DNA of 64,000 bases from Flavobacterium sp. 9R. GTDB lineage: Bacteria > Bacteroidota > Bacteroidia > Flavobacteriales > Flavobacteriaceae. The position numbers and the translations under genes were made by a program. Numbering within the stretch: position 1 is the stretch's first letter; every line of letters begins with the position of its first letter. The stretch covers positions 2,540,617-2,604,616 of the forward strand of contig NZ_LR733413.1 in assembly GCF_902506345.1 (NCBI RefSeq). Reading direction: 5' to 3'. Below the pieces are notes generated by a model, which did not search any database, was not told the origin of the DNA, and saw only the letters and a list, made by a program, of their open reading frames with translations. Below are positions 1-8,581 of the stretch, one piece after another.

Positions 1-59
1 AAAGAAACCTATCTTGATAAATTTATGATGTTTACGAATAAAAATAACTTATGAAAGGC

Positions 60-112
60 ACAACAAACCTTCGTGTAATTCTTATTCGAAGGCTTGTTAT
101 GTCTTTTTTTTA
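60..112 (+). terminator. Rho-independent terminator-like hairpin
   Basis: Two imperfectly complementary arms (60-73 and 87-102) are followed by a run of eight to nine T on the plus strand. It would end a plus-strand transcript that enters from outside the window. The rest of 1-195 holds nothing I can support as a gene. Confidence 0.6.
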
Positions 113-195
113 AACTAAAAAATAAATAAATTTTTAGTTTGTATATATCATAGTAATCGGGGCTAAAGAGAAGCCAATTGCTTTTTAGGGTACAT

Positions 196-552
196 TTATT
201 CAATCACCTCGCGTTCTACAAAATAATTCACAATGGCTTCTTTCATCAAAACGGTTTGTTCACCGGCTTTCAAAGGTGGTAACTCTTCCTTGACTTTGTA
301 ATGTGGCCAACCTTCTTCATCAAAAAAATCGAATTCATAAAATCCATAAGGTTCCAGCAATCTGCAAATAGCAATGTGCATCAGGTTTACCTTTTCATCT
401 TTCTTAAACTCGCGGTGCACTTGCCCCAACTCCTGAACCCCGATAAGGTAAATTATAGCGTCTAAATCCAAATCTTCACCTTGCGAAAATCGATCTGACA
501 ATAAGGAAACCAAGCGTTCCCAACGTTCTTTTAACTGTATATCTCTAGACAT
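196..552 (-). CDS. Conserved hypothetical protein, 118 aa
   Basis: A soluble acidic protein without signal peptide, membrane segment or motif I can name. The N-terminal half looks helical, and the centre is rich in aromatic and acidic residues (FYEFDFFDEEGWPHY). Codon use and composition look like a real gene, and the intergenic space on the left holds no competing frame. I believe similar small proteins are conserved in flavobacteria but cannot give a function. It is transcribed divergently from the CvpA-family gene, with about 160 bp between the two start codons. Confidence 0.75.
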   Translation of the reverse strand: MSRDIQLKERWERLVSLLSDRFSQGEDLDLDAIIYLIGVQELGQVHREFKKDEKVNLMHIAICRLLEPYGFYEFDFFDEEGWPHYKVKEELPPLKAGEQTVLMKEAIVNYFVEREVIE

Positions 553-652
553 TATTTAAAATTTAGGAATTAGGATTAAAAAAATTAGGATTTGAGAACA
601 AATACCATCATTTAATGCTAAATAATTTTCGGCAAAGATAAGCACTTGAAAA

Positions 653-687
653 TTGAGTTACGGTATCGCCTATTTCTTTTATATTTG
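653..687 (+). promoter_or_regulatory. Bacteroidota-type promoter of the CvpA-family gene
   Basis: A -7 box TATATTTG (680-687) matches TAnnTTTG exactly, with a TTG at 653-655 about 24 bp upstream. The spacing is one base longer than the usual 17-23. It lies 25 bp before the chosen ATG at 713 and argues against the longer reading frame that begins at 653. Confidence 0.5.
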
Positions 688-712
688 CCGTTTTAATTTT
701 TACCCTAAAAAT

Positions 713-1213
713 ATGACTTTTTTTGATCTTTTAATCGGTGGTTTATTGGCGTATGCCTTGTTCAAAGGCATTCAAAACGGACTTTTTGCCGAATTGGCTT
801 CTTTAGTTTCTTTGTTAATTGGAATTTACGTAGCGGTAAAATTCTCAGCACTTATGGCATCCATAATCTCAAGTATTGTAAAATGGAATCCGTATACAAT
901 ACAAATAGTGGCTTTTATACTCACCTTCATTGTGGTGGTCGTGGGTATCTATATGCTTAGTAAATTTTTTACAGGTCTAGCCGATTTTGCTTATCTAGGT
1001 TGGATCAATAAAGTAGGTGGTGGCGTATTTCGAGTGTTGAAATTTGTACTAATTATCAGTGTATTTTTGACCATTTTCGAAAAAATCAATTACCATAATT
1101 TCTTAGCTAAAAAAGAGACCTTGGATAAATCACTATTTTTTAATCCGATACAAAAAACTTCTGCTTTTATTTTTCCTTCACTAGAAAAGCTATACGATAA
1201 AGCTAAAAAATAA
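713..1213 (+). CDS. CvpA family membrane protein
   Basis: A 166-residue protein with four predicted transmembrane helices and the typical CvpA opening (FDLLIGGLLAYALFKGIQNG), in which a Gly-rich first helix leads into a short loop. In other bacteria CvpA is needed for colicin V production and affects envelope homeostasis; the molecular role is unclear. The frame is open further upstream to 653, but those 20 residues overlap the promoter box and precede the normal CvpA start, so ATG 713 is preferred. The gene stands alone and converges on the end of the Bat operon across a shared terminator. Confidence 0.85.
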   Translation: MTFFDLLIGGLLAYALFKGIQNGLFAELASLVSLLIGIYVAVKFSALMASIISSIVKWNPYTIQIVAFILTFIVVVVGIYMLSKFFTGLADFAYLGWINKVGGGVFRVLKFVLIISVFLTIFEKINYHNFLAKKETLDKSLFFNPIQKTSAFIFPSLEKLYDKAKK

Positions 1214-1232
1214 GATTCTTTATTTAAAGTAT

Positions 1233-1275
1233 ACAAAAGCGCCCTTGGAATATTGAATTTCAAGGGCGCTTTTGT
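1233..1275. terminator. Bidirectional terminator between cvpA-like gene and batE
   Basis: A perfect 15-bp inverted repeat (1233-1247 and 1261-1275) with a GC-rich core GCGCCCTTG and A/T flanks on both sides sits between two convergent stop codons. It can serve both transcripts. Confidence 0.85.
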
Positions 1276-1288
1276 ATATAATCATTAA

Positions 1289-2035
1289 TTACTTTACTTC
1301 TTTTATCGCACTAGCATTGAGCCACCCCTCAGTCCCATCGGTAAGTTGCACTTTTCTCCATTGCTCTAAATTTTCCAACACATAGACTTTGGCGCCTTCG
1401 TGAAGCATTATAACAGCTGGGCTGGAGTTCTGCGGCTCGCTTTTGACTTCCGTCATAGCAGCAAAAAGAATGGCTGGTCGATCATTTTTAAAATGACTTT
1501 GTTCAAAATAACCCGCAAAAACGCTTATCAAAACGAGTAGCAATCCAAAAAACATCCCAAAGAAAAAAACTCGTTTCGCTAAAGAAGTTTGAGTAAAGTA
1601 ATACCCTAAAAAAAGTAATAGCACTACCACAGCAAAACCAATCGCAATCCATCCCCAAGTATCATAATGAAAGAAAGCGGTAAAATCGTGTACTAGTTTC
1701 TCAAAACCTACTTTGGGAACCACTTTAATCTCATCAATGGTTTTCTTTTGGGCAAATTTCAAATTGTTTAGAATTTCTGTATCATTAGGTTTTAAGACCA
1801 AAGCTTTTTCATAATTATAAATCGCTGGCGCTACCTGATTGAGCTTGTAATAACAATTACCCAAATTGAAATACAAATCAGCCGATTCTTTTTTATCCGT
1901 TTGCACCACCGATTCATAGGCCTGAATGGCTTGTTCATACTGCCCTTTTTTGTACAATGCATTCCCTGATTCAAAACCATTTTGAGCAGTTAAAACACTG
2001 GTTATAAACAATAATAAATAAACTATATTTTTCAT
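1289..2035 (-). CDS. batE: BatE: TPR and SH3-type protein of the Bat aerotolerance operon
   Basis: A 248-residue envelope protein. A signal peptide (MKNIVYLLLFITSVLTAQ) leads into about two TPR repeats (residues 20-100, motifs NLGNCYYKLNQ and AIYNYEKALVLKPND). Two transmembrane helices follow (about 128-150 and 157-178), then a C-terminal bacterial SH3 domain (GAKVYVLENLEQWRKVQL, GTEGWLNAS). This is the BatE order. Bat proteins were described in Bacteroides fragilis, where the locus supports oxygen tolerance. It is the last gene of the operon and is separated from batD by a 104-bp palindromic spacer. ATG 2035 is chosen because it starts directly at the signal peptide; the frame extends to 2059. 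Confidence 0.88.
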   Translation of the reverse strand: MKNIVYLLLFITSVLTAQNGFESGNALYKKGQYEQAIQAYESVVQTDKKESADLYFNLGNCYYKLNQVAPAIYNYEKALVLKPNDTEILNNLKFAQKKTIDEIKVVPKVGFEKLVHDFTAFFHYDTWGWIAIGFAVVVLLLFLGYYFTQTSLAKRVFFFGMFFGLLLVLISVFAGYFEQSHFKNDRPAILFAAMTEVKSEPQNSSPAVIMLHEGAKVYVLENLEQWRKVQLTDGTEGWLNASAIKEVK

Positions 2036-2051
2036 TTGTTGATTTAATTTT

Positions 2052-2127
2052 AAACACAAAGATCACAAAGAAAGCACTAAGACCACTATTTTAAAGTGCT
2101 CATTTAATTTTTCTTGATTACACTTCT
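2052..2127. repeat. Nested inverted repeat in the batD-batE spacer
   Basis: The outer arms contain CACAAAG-type words (2052-2070 versus 2118-2145). An inner pair AGCACT/AGTGCT lies at 2073-2078 and 2095-2100. It resembles the CACAAAG-rich intergenic repeats of flavobacteria and could form a processing or attenuation hairpin inside the polycistronic mRNA. Confidence 0.5.
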
Positions 2128-2139
2128 GTTCTTTGTGGT

Positions 2140-3894
2140 TCACACAATTTGTTTTTCTAATCCCGAAATAATTTCGACAGCTTTATCAAAATCCTGTTGA
2201 ATTGAAGCACTAGAAGAAGGCGCATAACGAGCAATCTCACAATTTTCTGTCAAGGTAATAAAATCGTTTACAGCTTCAGGATTGGCTTTTCTAGACAACA
2301 ACAACTCTTGAATGTTATCCTTACTCATTTCTGAGGTTTCGATGTGTAATTTGGCTTTTAAGAAATTATGCATCGCTTTTTCGAGTGCCACATAGAACAA
2401 CTCTTTGTTCGCAATTTGTTTTTTGGCTTCCGACAAATATTTTTTAGCCAATTTATTATTCATTTTGATTCGGTTACCAAAGACATCGCTATCTATGGCT
2501 TCCTTTTTCTTTTTGAAAATCACAATCAAAGGAATTATTCCAAAAGGAAGTAATAACAACGCATAAAAGCTATTGGAGCCTAAGAAATCCTTTCCGTGAA
2601 CATCTTCAAGTTCTGTTTTAAGCTTAATGAACTTGAATTGCTCCAAATTGCTGATTTTATTTTTAGCCGTGCTCGCCACTGCGGTACTGTCTGTAGCAGT
2701 CGGACCATCTAAAACAGTCACTAAAATTTCTGGTGAAGTAATCGTTTTGTAGCTGCCCGAATTCAAATCAAAATAAGAGAACTGCATAGGCTTAATCGGA
2801 TAGGTTCCTTTGAACTGCGGAATAATGGTATAACTATCCGAAATTTTACCTGCCATTCCAGAAAGTGGCGTATTTACGGATTCCGTATGAACAGGATCAT
2901 ACATTTCTAGTGCGTTTGGAACAACTGGTTTAGGCAAGGTAAATAATTTAAGATTTCCTTTTCCAGCGGCGCTAACTACCAATTCTAAACTTTCTCCATT
3001 GTGAAGCGTTGTTTTGCTTGGCGTAACTTTAAAATCAAAACTTCCCACGGCACCTGAAAAATCTGCTGGCTTACCCGATTCTGGCAATCCTTTCACCGCA
3101 ATAGTTTTTGCTCCTGTAGTTACATTCTTAGTTACATCTTTTACAATAAATTGCCCAAACATATCTCTTCTATTGGTAGGCAATTGAACAGGTATATCTA
3201 ATGAAAGTGGCTCTATCACTAATTTCCCTGATTTTTGAGGATACAAAACTGTTTTGCGAAGGACTACATACCTAAAACGTTCCCCTCTAAACATTCCCTC
3301 TTCAGGAACCAATTGCTTGATATCAATATTTTGGCTCCAAAAATCATTGTATTTTGGTTTACTCTTTTCTTCCCAATTTACCCCAATTCCGATATTGTAG
3401 CTGAAATACAATTTATATACAACGGTAATTGGCTCGTTTATATACGGATTGGTTTTAGAAACATCGGCTACTAAATACAAATTATTATCGGCAGAAATTT
3501 GGCCGTCATTCTCTTCTTGACTTTGTTGTACAGCATTGGTCACAGTAATCTTTACAGGAGAAGTTTTGTATACCTGGCCATTGAACTCAATGGCGGCTTG
3601 TTTAATCACTAAAGCTCCTTTTTTAGCGGGTACCAAAAAATAAGAATAGACTTTTTCAAAAGAACTTCTTCCGTTCACCCACGATTGACTCACTTGTTGG
3701 CTAGGTCCAGCGATGATTCGGAAACCATCGAAAGAAGGTTGAATAAAATTATCACCATCTACATTCATAATAAAGTCAACACGAAGGCGTTCGTTTAGTG
3801 CCAAAGTGTTTTTACTCACTCGTGTCTCGAACTGAACTTGAGCCAGAAGTGGGTTAGCAATTATAAAAAGTGCAACTGCAATAAATTTTTTCAT
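2140..3894 (-). CDS. batD: BatD: oxygen-tolerance family membrane protein
   Basis: A 584-residue BatD-family protein with an N-terminal signal peptide (MKKFIAVALFIIANPLLAQ) and a long extracytoplasmic beta-rich region with repeated Ig-like segments (for example PYINEPITVVYKLYFS). One transmembrane helix lies near residue 450 (SFYALLLLPFGIIPLIVIF), followed by a basic helical cytoplasmic tail. Family knowledge places it in a membrane complex with the VWA proteins BatA and BatB. It lies 20 bp after batC. ATG 3894 is chosen because it begins the signal peptide; nine further upstream codons would overlap batC. Confidence 0.9.
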   Translation of the reverse strand: MKKFIAVALFIIANPLLAQVQFETRVSKNTLALNERLRVDFIMNVDGDNFIQPSFDGFRIIAGPSQQVSQSWVNGRSSFEKVYSYFLVPAKKGALVIKQAAIEFNGQVYKTSPVKITVTNAVQQSQEENDGQISADNNLYLVADVSKTNPYINEPITVVYKLYFSYNIGIGVNWEEKSKPKYNDFWSQNIDIKQLVPEEGMFRGERFRYVVLRKTVLYPQKSGKLVIEPLSLDIPVQLPTNRRDMFGQFIVKDVTKNVTTGAKTIAVKGLPESGKPADFSGAVGSFDFKVTPSKTTLHNGESLELVVSAAGKGNLKLFTLPKPVVPNALEMYDPVHTESVNTPLSGMAGKISDSYTIIPQFKGTYPIKPMQFSYFDLNSGSYKTITSPEILVTVLDGPTATDSTAVASTAKNKISNLEQFKFIKLKTELEDVHGKDFLGSNSFYALLLLPFGIIPLIVIFKKKKEAIDSDVFGNRIKMNNKLAKKYLSEAKKQIANKELFYVALEKAMHNFLKAKLHIETSEMSKDNIQELLLSRKANPEAVNDFITLTENCEIARYAPSSSASIQQDFDKAVEIISGLEKQIV

Positions 3895-3914
3895 TTTAAA
3901 ATGCGGTTTTTGAA

Positions 3915-4676
3915 TTACCAATCTTTTTCGGTTTGAACTGGTTTTCCTTGGCCTTGTTTGGCTTTTACTTTATCTTGAATTTTCTTTTCTTCGTTGTTTA
4001 CAGCATCCAAAAGGTTTTCTAAACGATCTTTAGAAATGTCTCCAGGTTTGGGTTTGGGTTGTCCTTTTTGGTCTTGATTTTTGCTGTTTTTTTGCTCGTT
4101 TTGATTAGGATCTTGTTTTTTGTCCTGATCGCCTTTATCGTCTTTTTTGTCTTTGTCTTTATCGCCGTCTTTCTTGTCGTCCTTCTTATCTTTATCCTTG
4201 TCTTTGTCTTTTTTATTATCCTTATCGTTTTTCGGTGGATTGTCTTTTAGCATTTTTTTGGCCAAAGCATAATTGTAACGTGTTTCCTCGTCTTCGGGAT
4301 TAGAACGTAAAGCGTTTTTGTAGGCATCAACTGCGGCTTCATAATTTTTATCTTTCATAAAAGTATTGCCCAAATTGTGCAATATTTTGTGCTTTTGAGA
4401 TTTTATTTTTGCTTTGCGTAATGCTTCAACATAGGCGTATTGTGCTTCGGCATTTTGATTTTGCTTGTAAATTGCATTTCCTAAATTGTAAGGAGCTACC
4501 GTTCGGTTAGGGAATTTAGATTGTGAAACTCTATAATTTGCTTCCGCTTCTACAAACTTTTTTTCTGCAAATTCTTCATTCGCTTTTGGTAATGCTTTGT
4601 CTTTTTGTTGAGCAAATAGACCTCCTAGCCCCAAAAGGGAAAACAAGAAAAGGAATATGAAATATTTTTTAATCAT
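3915..4676 (-). CDS. batC: BatC: TPR protein with a Lys/Asp-rich low-complexity tail
   Basis: A 253-residue exported TPR protein. A signal peptide (MIKKYFIFLFLFSLLGLGGLFAQ) is followed by two to three TPR units (about residues 30-145; motifs YNLGNAIYKQNQ, HNLGNTFMKDKNYEAAV, ALRSNPEDEETRYNYA). A strikingly repetitive Lys/Asp/Gln-rich stretch of about 55 residues follows (about 150-205), then a short helical end. It sits between batB and batD in the order known for the Bat operon. The low-complexity part is likely a flexible linker whose length could vary by slippage. Confidence 0.88.
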   Translation of the reverse strand: MIKKYFIFLFLFSLLGLGGLFAQQKDKALPKANEEFAEKKFVEAEANYRVSQSKFPNRTVAPYNLGNAIYKQNQNAEAQYAYVEALRKAKIKSQKHKILHNLGNTFMKDKNYEAAVDAYKNALRSNPEDEETRYNYALAKKMLKDNPPKNDKDNKKDKDKDKDKKDDKKDGDKDKDKKDDKGDQDKKQDPNQNEQKNSKNQDQKGQPKPKPGDISKDRLENLLDAVNNEEKKIQDKVKAKQGQGKPVQTEKDW

Positions 4677-4742
4677 TTGTAATTTTGTATTTTATCACTT
4701 TCAAGTACATTTATCAACTTCACATTGGGAGGTTAGAAAACT

Positions 4743-5774
4743 TTATTTCTCGTTAAACAAATTCAATTTTTTCACCCAACTTGTTTTGCGTTCTAACAGA
4801 AAAACATCTACCAAAAGCAGCAGAAAACCAATGGCTAAAAACCATTGAAATTGAGATTGATACTCTGCCATTTCAGTCGCTTCGAATTCTGTTTTTTGGA
4901 TTTTATCCAAAGTGTTTTTTACAAACTCTAACACTTCTTTAGTATTGGCGCCGTTTACATAATTTCCATTCGTCGCCTTTGCAATGCTTTTTAAGCTTTC
5001 TGGATTCAACTTTGTGATAACGATTTGATTGTCTTTATCTCTTTTATAGCTTTCAATCACACCGTTTCGGCGCAAAGGAATCGTACCACCCTTCTCAGTA
5101 CCAACACCAATCGTAATGATTTTCATCCCAATTTTATTGGCTTCTTCGGCGGCGCTTTCGGATCCTTCAGAATGGTCTTCTCCATCCGAAATCATAATCA
5201 TCAACTTGCTTGTTTTGCTTTTTTCATCAAAATAAGTAGCCGATAATTTAATCGCTTCGTCCAAAGAAGTTCCTTGAGACGAAACAATGTCGGTATTCAT
5301 ACTTTGTAAAAACATTTTCGCCACACCGTAATCTGAGGTGATTGGCAACACTGGAAAAGCACTTCCAGCATAAGCAACAATACCAATGCGGTCACTGCCG
5401 AGTTGGTTGATGATTTGCGATACAATTTGCTTACTTTTTTCTAAACGACTTGGCGCGATATCCTCTGCCAGCATACTTTTAGAAACATCGACCGCGAAAA
5501 CAATATCAATACCTTCACGCTTCACCGTTTCCATTTTGGTGCCAATTTTAGGATTCACCAAGCCTAAAATCAAGGATGCAAAAGCCAATACTAAAACAAT
5601 TAGTTTCAATACCGATTTAAAACTAGAGCTATCTGGACTCAACTTTTGCACCATTTCAACCGAACCAAATTCGCGTTGTTTTTTTCTTTTCCAATACAAA
5701 TTGTACAAGAAAACCACTACCAAAAGAGGCAATAAGATGAGTAGGTATAAATATTTTTTTTCGTCTAATTCCAT
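4743..5774 (-). CDS. batB: BatB: VWA-domain membrane protein
   Basis: A 343-residue protein with an N-terminal transmembrane pair (YLYLLILLPLLVVVFLYNLYW and VLKLIVLVLAFASLILGLV). A von Willebrand factor A domain (about 88-280) carries the MIDAS metal site DVSKS plus the later SDGED motif, and a C-terminal membrane helix (FLAIGFLLLLVDVFLL) follows. This topology is that of BatA/BatB. It follows batA by 126 bp that contain a palindrome, and precedes batC by 66 bp. The assignment as BatB rather than BatA rests on gene order. Confidence 0.87.
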   Translation of the reverse strand: MELDEKKYLYLLILLPLLVVVFLYNLYWKRKKQREFGSVEMVQKLSPDSSSFKSVLKLIVLVLAFASLILGLVNPKIGTKMETVKREGIDIVFAVDVSKSMLAEDIAPSRLEKSKQIVSQIINQLGSDRIGIVAYAGSAFPVLPITSDYGVAKMFLQSMNTDIVSSQGTSLDEAIKLSATYFDEKSKTSKLMIMISDGEDHSEGSESAAEEANKIGMKIITIGVGTEKGGTIPLRRNGVIESYKRDKDNQIVITKLNPESLKSIAKATNGNYVNGANTKEVLEFVKNTLDKIQKTEFEATEMAEYQSQFQWFLAIGFLLLLVDVFLLERKTSWVKKLNLFNEK

Positions 5775-5779
5775 TTTTT

Positions 5780-5895
5780 ATTTAAATTCCAAAAATTAAA
5801 TCCCAAATTCCAATTGGGAGTGTAACTACTCCGAAATAAATCCCATCCATTGGAATTTGGAGTTTTAAAAATTGATTTTTGTTTTATTTAAATCA
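5780..5895. repeat. Long imperfect palindrome in the batA-batB spacer
   Basis: The arms CCAAATTCCAATTGGGA (5803-5819) and its near complement (5843-5862) are extended outward by A/T-rich complementary tracts. The element fills nearly the whole spacer and would fold into a long stem in the operon mRNA. Confidence 0.6.
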
Positions 5896-5900
5896 ATATT

Positions 5901-6902
5901 TTAAATAAAACTTCTGTACACTGTATTTCTCAAACCAACTTCAATGAGCAACAATAGTCCTGCTAGCAACACAAAAAATCTGAACTTTTCATCATAGTCA
6001 TAGAATTTTAACTCTTCTATTTCTGTGGTTTCGAGTTTGTTGATTTCGTTGTAAATCTGTGCTAGTTTGTCATTACTCGTCGCTCTAAAATATTTACCAT
6101 CGGTTTTTCGGGCTATGTTTTTCATCAATTGCTCGTCGATTTCTACTTTCATCATTTGGAACAAAAAGCCTCCATTCGGTGCGATTGCATAAGGAAACAT
6201 TGCCATTCCGTTTGTTCCAATTCCGATAGTGTAGACTTTGATTCCGTATTGTCTGGCAATATCTGAAGCGGTTTCTGGTTCAATAAAACCAGCATTGTTT
6301 ACACCATCGGTCAAGAGAATAATGACTTTACTTTTAGCTTTGCTGTCTTTCAAACGGTTTACAGCTGTCGCCAATCCCATTCCAATTCCAGTTCCGTCTT
6401 GCAAAACGTTGTCGTATTTTATGCTTTTGATAGCTTCTTGAACAATCGCTTTATCACTAGTCACAGGAGTTTTAGTGTAGGATTCGGCAGCATACACTAC
6501 CAATCCAATACGGTCATTGGGTCTTTCGTCAACGAAACTGGCTGCCACACGTTTTAGGGCTTCCATTCGGTTGGGCTTTAAATCTTTGGCCAACATACTT
6601 CCTGAAACGTCTATTGCCATAACAATATCAATTCCTTTGGTGGTTTTGGTTCTATTGCTTACATCGACTGTTCTTGGTCTTGCCATTGCGATAATCAGCG
6701 ACGCTAAAGCCAAAATTCTAAACACACTTAAGTACGGTTTCAACAACACCCAAAATGATTTTTTGCCTTGAAAACCTGCTGTAGAACTCACTTTAAGCGA
6801 GGCCACTTGCTGGTTCTTTTTCCAAAACAACCAAGCAATAACTACTGGTAGTAACAAGAACAACCAAAAAAACTCAGGATTTAAAAAAGTGATTTTTTCC
6901 AT
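5901..6902 (-). CDS. batA: BatA: VWA-domain membrane protein
   Basis: A 333-residue protein with the Bat topology. An N-terminal membrane segment (FFWLFLLLPVVIAWLFW) and a second one (about 55-75) are followed by a VWA domain starting with the intact MIDAS DVSGS, with TDGVNN as the distal metal motif, and a C-terminal helix (FFVLLAGLLLLIEVGL). It is presumed to bind partner proteins through Mg2+ at the membrane. Its start codon overlaps the stop of the upstream gene by one base (TAATG), which suggests translational coupling. Confidence 0.88.
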   Translation of the reverse strand: MEKITFLNPEFFWLFLLLPVVIAWLFWKKNQQVASLKVSSTAGFQGKKSFWVLLKPYLSVFRILALASLIIAMARPRTVDVSNRTKTTKGIDIVMAIDVSGSMLAKDLKPNRMEALKRVAASFVDERPNDRIGLVVYAAESYTKTPVTSDKAIVQEAIKSIKYDNVLQDGTGIGMGLATAVNRLKDSKAKSKVIILLTDGVNNAGFIEPETASDIARQYGIKVYTIGIGTNGMAMFPYAIAPNGGFLFQMMKVEIDEQLMKNIARKTDGKYFRATSNDKLAQIYNEINKLETTEIEELKFYDYDEKFRFFVLLAGLLLLIEVGLRNTVYRSFI

Positions 6903-8530
6903 TAGTTCCTTGTTAGTTTTAATTCAACAGAATTCAATATACGTTCTGCTATTTTTATAGCGTACTCATCTCCTTCTTCGTGCAAAATCATAATTTGTTG
7001 CAATCCGCCATTTTGACTAAACAATAATATCTCATAATACAATTTAGTACTGCTATTGGATTTATCGTCAACTTTGGAGAATGTTCCGTACCCTTTAATA
7101 CCCTTTAATCCTTCAGGAGTTTCAAAATCCTCTTGTTTAACGAGCATATTTTGAGCGCCTTGTAATTCCATCATTTTTATAGAACCTTCGAGGGCTTTTG
7201 ACAAATCAAGGGCATTTTCTTGTTTGAAACTATAAGTAGACACCATCAAATAGAAATCTCCTAAAAAGCTTCCATAACCAAAGGATTGCATATCTTTAAT
7301 TAAGGCCAAACCTTCTTTTGGTAATGCTTTTTTCAAATCGACACGCGTCAATACTTCTGGAGTTTCAATGATTACACCTGGGTTTCCGTATTGACTTTTC
7401 ACCCATTCTCCTTCCAATAATTCTTTGGTTTGATGTCCGATAATAGAGTGTACCGTGTACATAAGTCCTTTGGTCACTACAAAAAACAAGAATACTCCAA
7501 CTACGATTCCTACACCAACACCAACATAAGTCCTAATTTTAGCTTTGCGTTCTTTTTCTAATTGCAGTTGCAATTGTTTTTGTTTTTGTGCTTCGTTCAA
7601 CACATTTTCCTCTTCAGATTCAACTACAACAGGTATTGCATTATCTAAGGTTAAAATGGCTTTCTGAATTTTGTTTCTATCTTCGGTAATTTCGAAATCT
7701 AGGGGTTTTGATTTGGCAAATTTTACCAAATCCGCTTGTTTTAAAACACGCTCTAAATTCTCAATCGTTTCTTGAGATAACTTCATTTTCTTTTTCTGAG
7801 AAGCCGCTTTTAATCCCGCAACTAATTCCGCTGTGGTACTTTCCATCGCTGGAATGGCAATGGCTTCTTCAATATAATTTCTAGCAATATCCGTCAATTC
7901 GCTATAATACGCTTTTACATCGCCTTTTTGCCAAAGCTCTTTTTGCTCTAAAGTATTCAATAAACTCGTGGCTTTTTCGATAGGCGTTTTGTAAACGACA
8001 ACTTCTGATACCACTGTTTTTTTACGAATTTTGAAGTACCAATAGGCTACTGCCCCAATGATAACAAGAGCTATCAAAAGGTACAACCACCAATTGCCCC
8101 ACGAATCTTGCGCTTTGATGATGCCTTTGATATCGTACATTTTTTGTTTCAAAGTATCAACAGCAACATTGGCTACTTCCACTTTAATAGAATCCGAGAA
8201 AAAAGGCTTTTTATCAATTAAAATTTTAACCGAAGGAATCGTGTATTTTCCAGAATCAAACTGAGTCAAACCATATTTTTTGACCAACTCCAATTGATCA
8301 TTTTTTTTAACGGTGTCAATTGGATAAGATTCGATTACTTCAAGTGGTCCTACATTTTTTAGGTTAGGAAAAGTAACCTTAGAAGTGGCCTTTACGGTGG
8401 TCTTTAGGGTCAATTTAAACTCGGCACCAATTTTATTTTTGGTGGTGTCTATAGACGTCAGTACTTGTTTTTGCTGAGCAAAAAGAGAAGTCGATAGAAC
8501 AATAAATAATAGGTAAAGTTTAATTTTCAT
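6902..8530 (-). CDS. BatD-like membrane protein of the Bat locus
   Basis: A 542-residue protein with signal peptide (MKIKLYLLFIVLSTSLFAQ) and an extracytoplasmic N-terminal domain that resembles the beta-rich unit of BatD (TFPNLKNVGPLEVIESYPID, YTIPSVKILI). A membrane helix lies near 147-165 (WWLYLLIALVIIGAVAYWYF), and a helical cytoplasmic part includes a segment like the BatD tail (DVKAYYSELTDIARNYIEEA). A second membrane helix lies near 350 and a final soluble domain of about 180 residues follows. It sits between the DUF58 gene and batA, coupled to batA by a TAATG overlap. I recognise the context and partial BatD resemblance, not a named family for the whole protein. Confidence 0.75.
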   Translation of the reverse strand: MKIKLYLLFIVLSTSLFAQQKQVLTSIDTTKNKIGAEFKLTLKTTVKATSKVTFPNLKNVGPLEVIESYPIDTVKKNDQLELVKKYGLTQFDSGKYTIPSVKILIDKKPFFSDSIKVEVANVAVDTLKQKMYDIKGIIKAQDSWGNWWLYLLIALVIIGAVAYWYFKIRKKTVVSEVVVYKTPIEKATSLLNTLEQKELWQKGDVKAYYSELTDIARNYIEEAIAIPAMESTTAELVAGLKAASQKKKMKLSQETIENLERVLKQADLVKFAKSKPLDFEITEDRNKIQKAILTLDNAIPVVVESEEENVLNEAQKQKQLQLQLEKERKAKIRTYVGVGVGIVVGVFLFFVVTKGLMYTVHSIIGHQTKELLEGEWVKSQYGNPGVIIETPEVLTRVDLKKALPKEGLALIKDMQSFGYGSFLGDFYLMVSTYSFKQENALDLSKALEGSIKMMELQGAQNMLVKQEDFETPEGLKGIKGYGTFSKVDDKSNSSTKLYYEILLFSQNGGLQQIMILHEEGDEYAIKIAERILNSVELKLTRN

Positions 8531-8581
8531 TGGTTTTTAACTTTAACTTTTTCAACGATTTAAAAGACTGAAAAAGCTAGT

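Noticed and set aside
9..203. 64-codon minus-strand frame at the window start
   Set aside because: It runs through a plus-strand terminator hairpin and has no sensible protein character.
4059..4250. Very hydrophobic plus-strand frame opposite batC
   Set aside because: It is the complement of the Lys/Asp codons of batC; a shadow frame.
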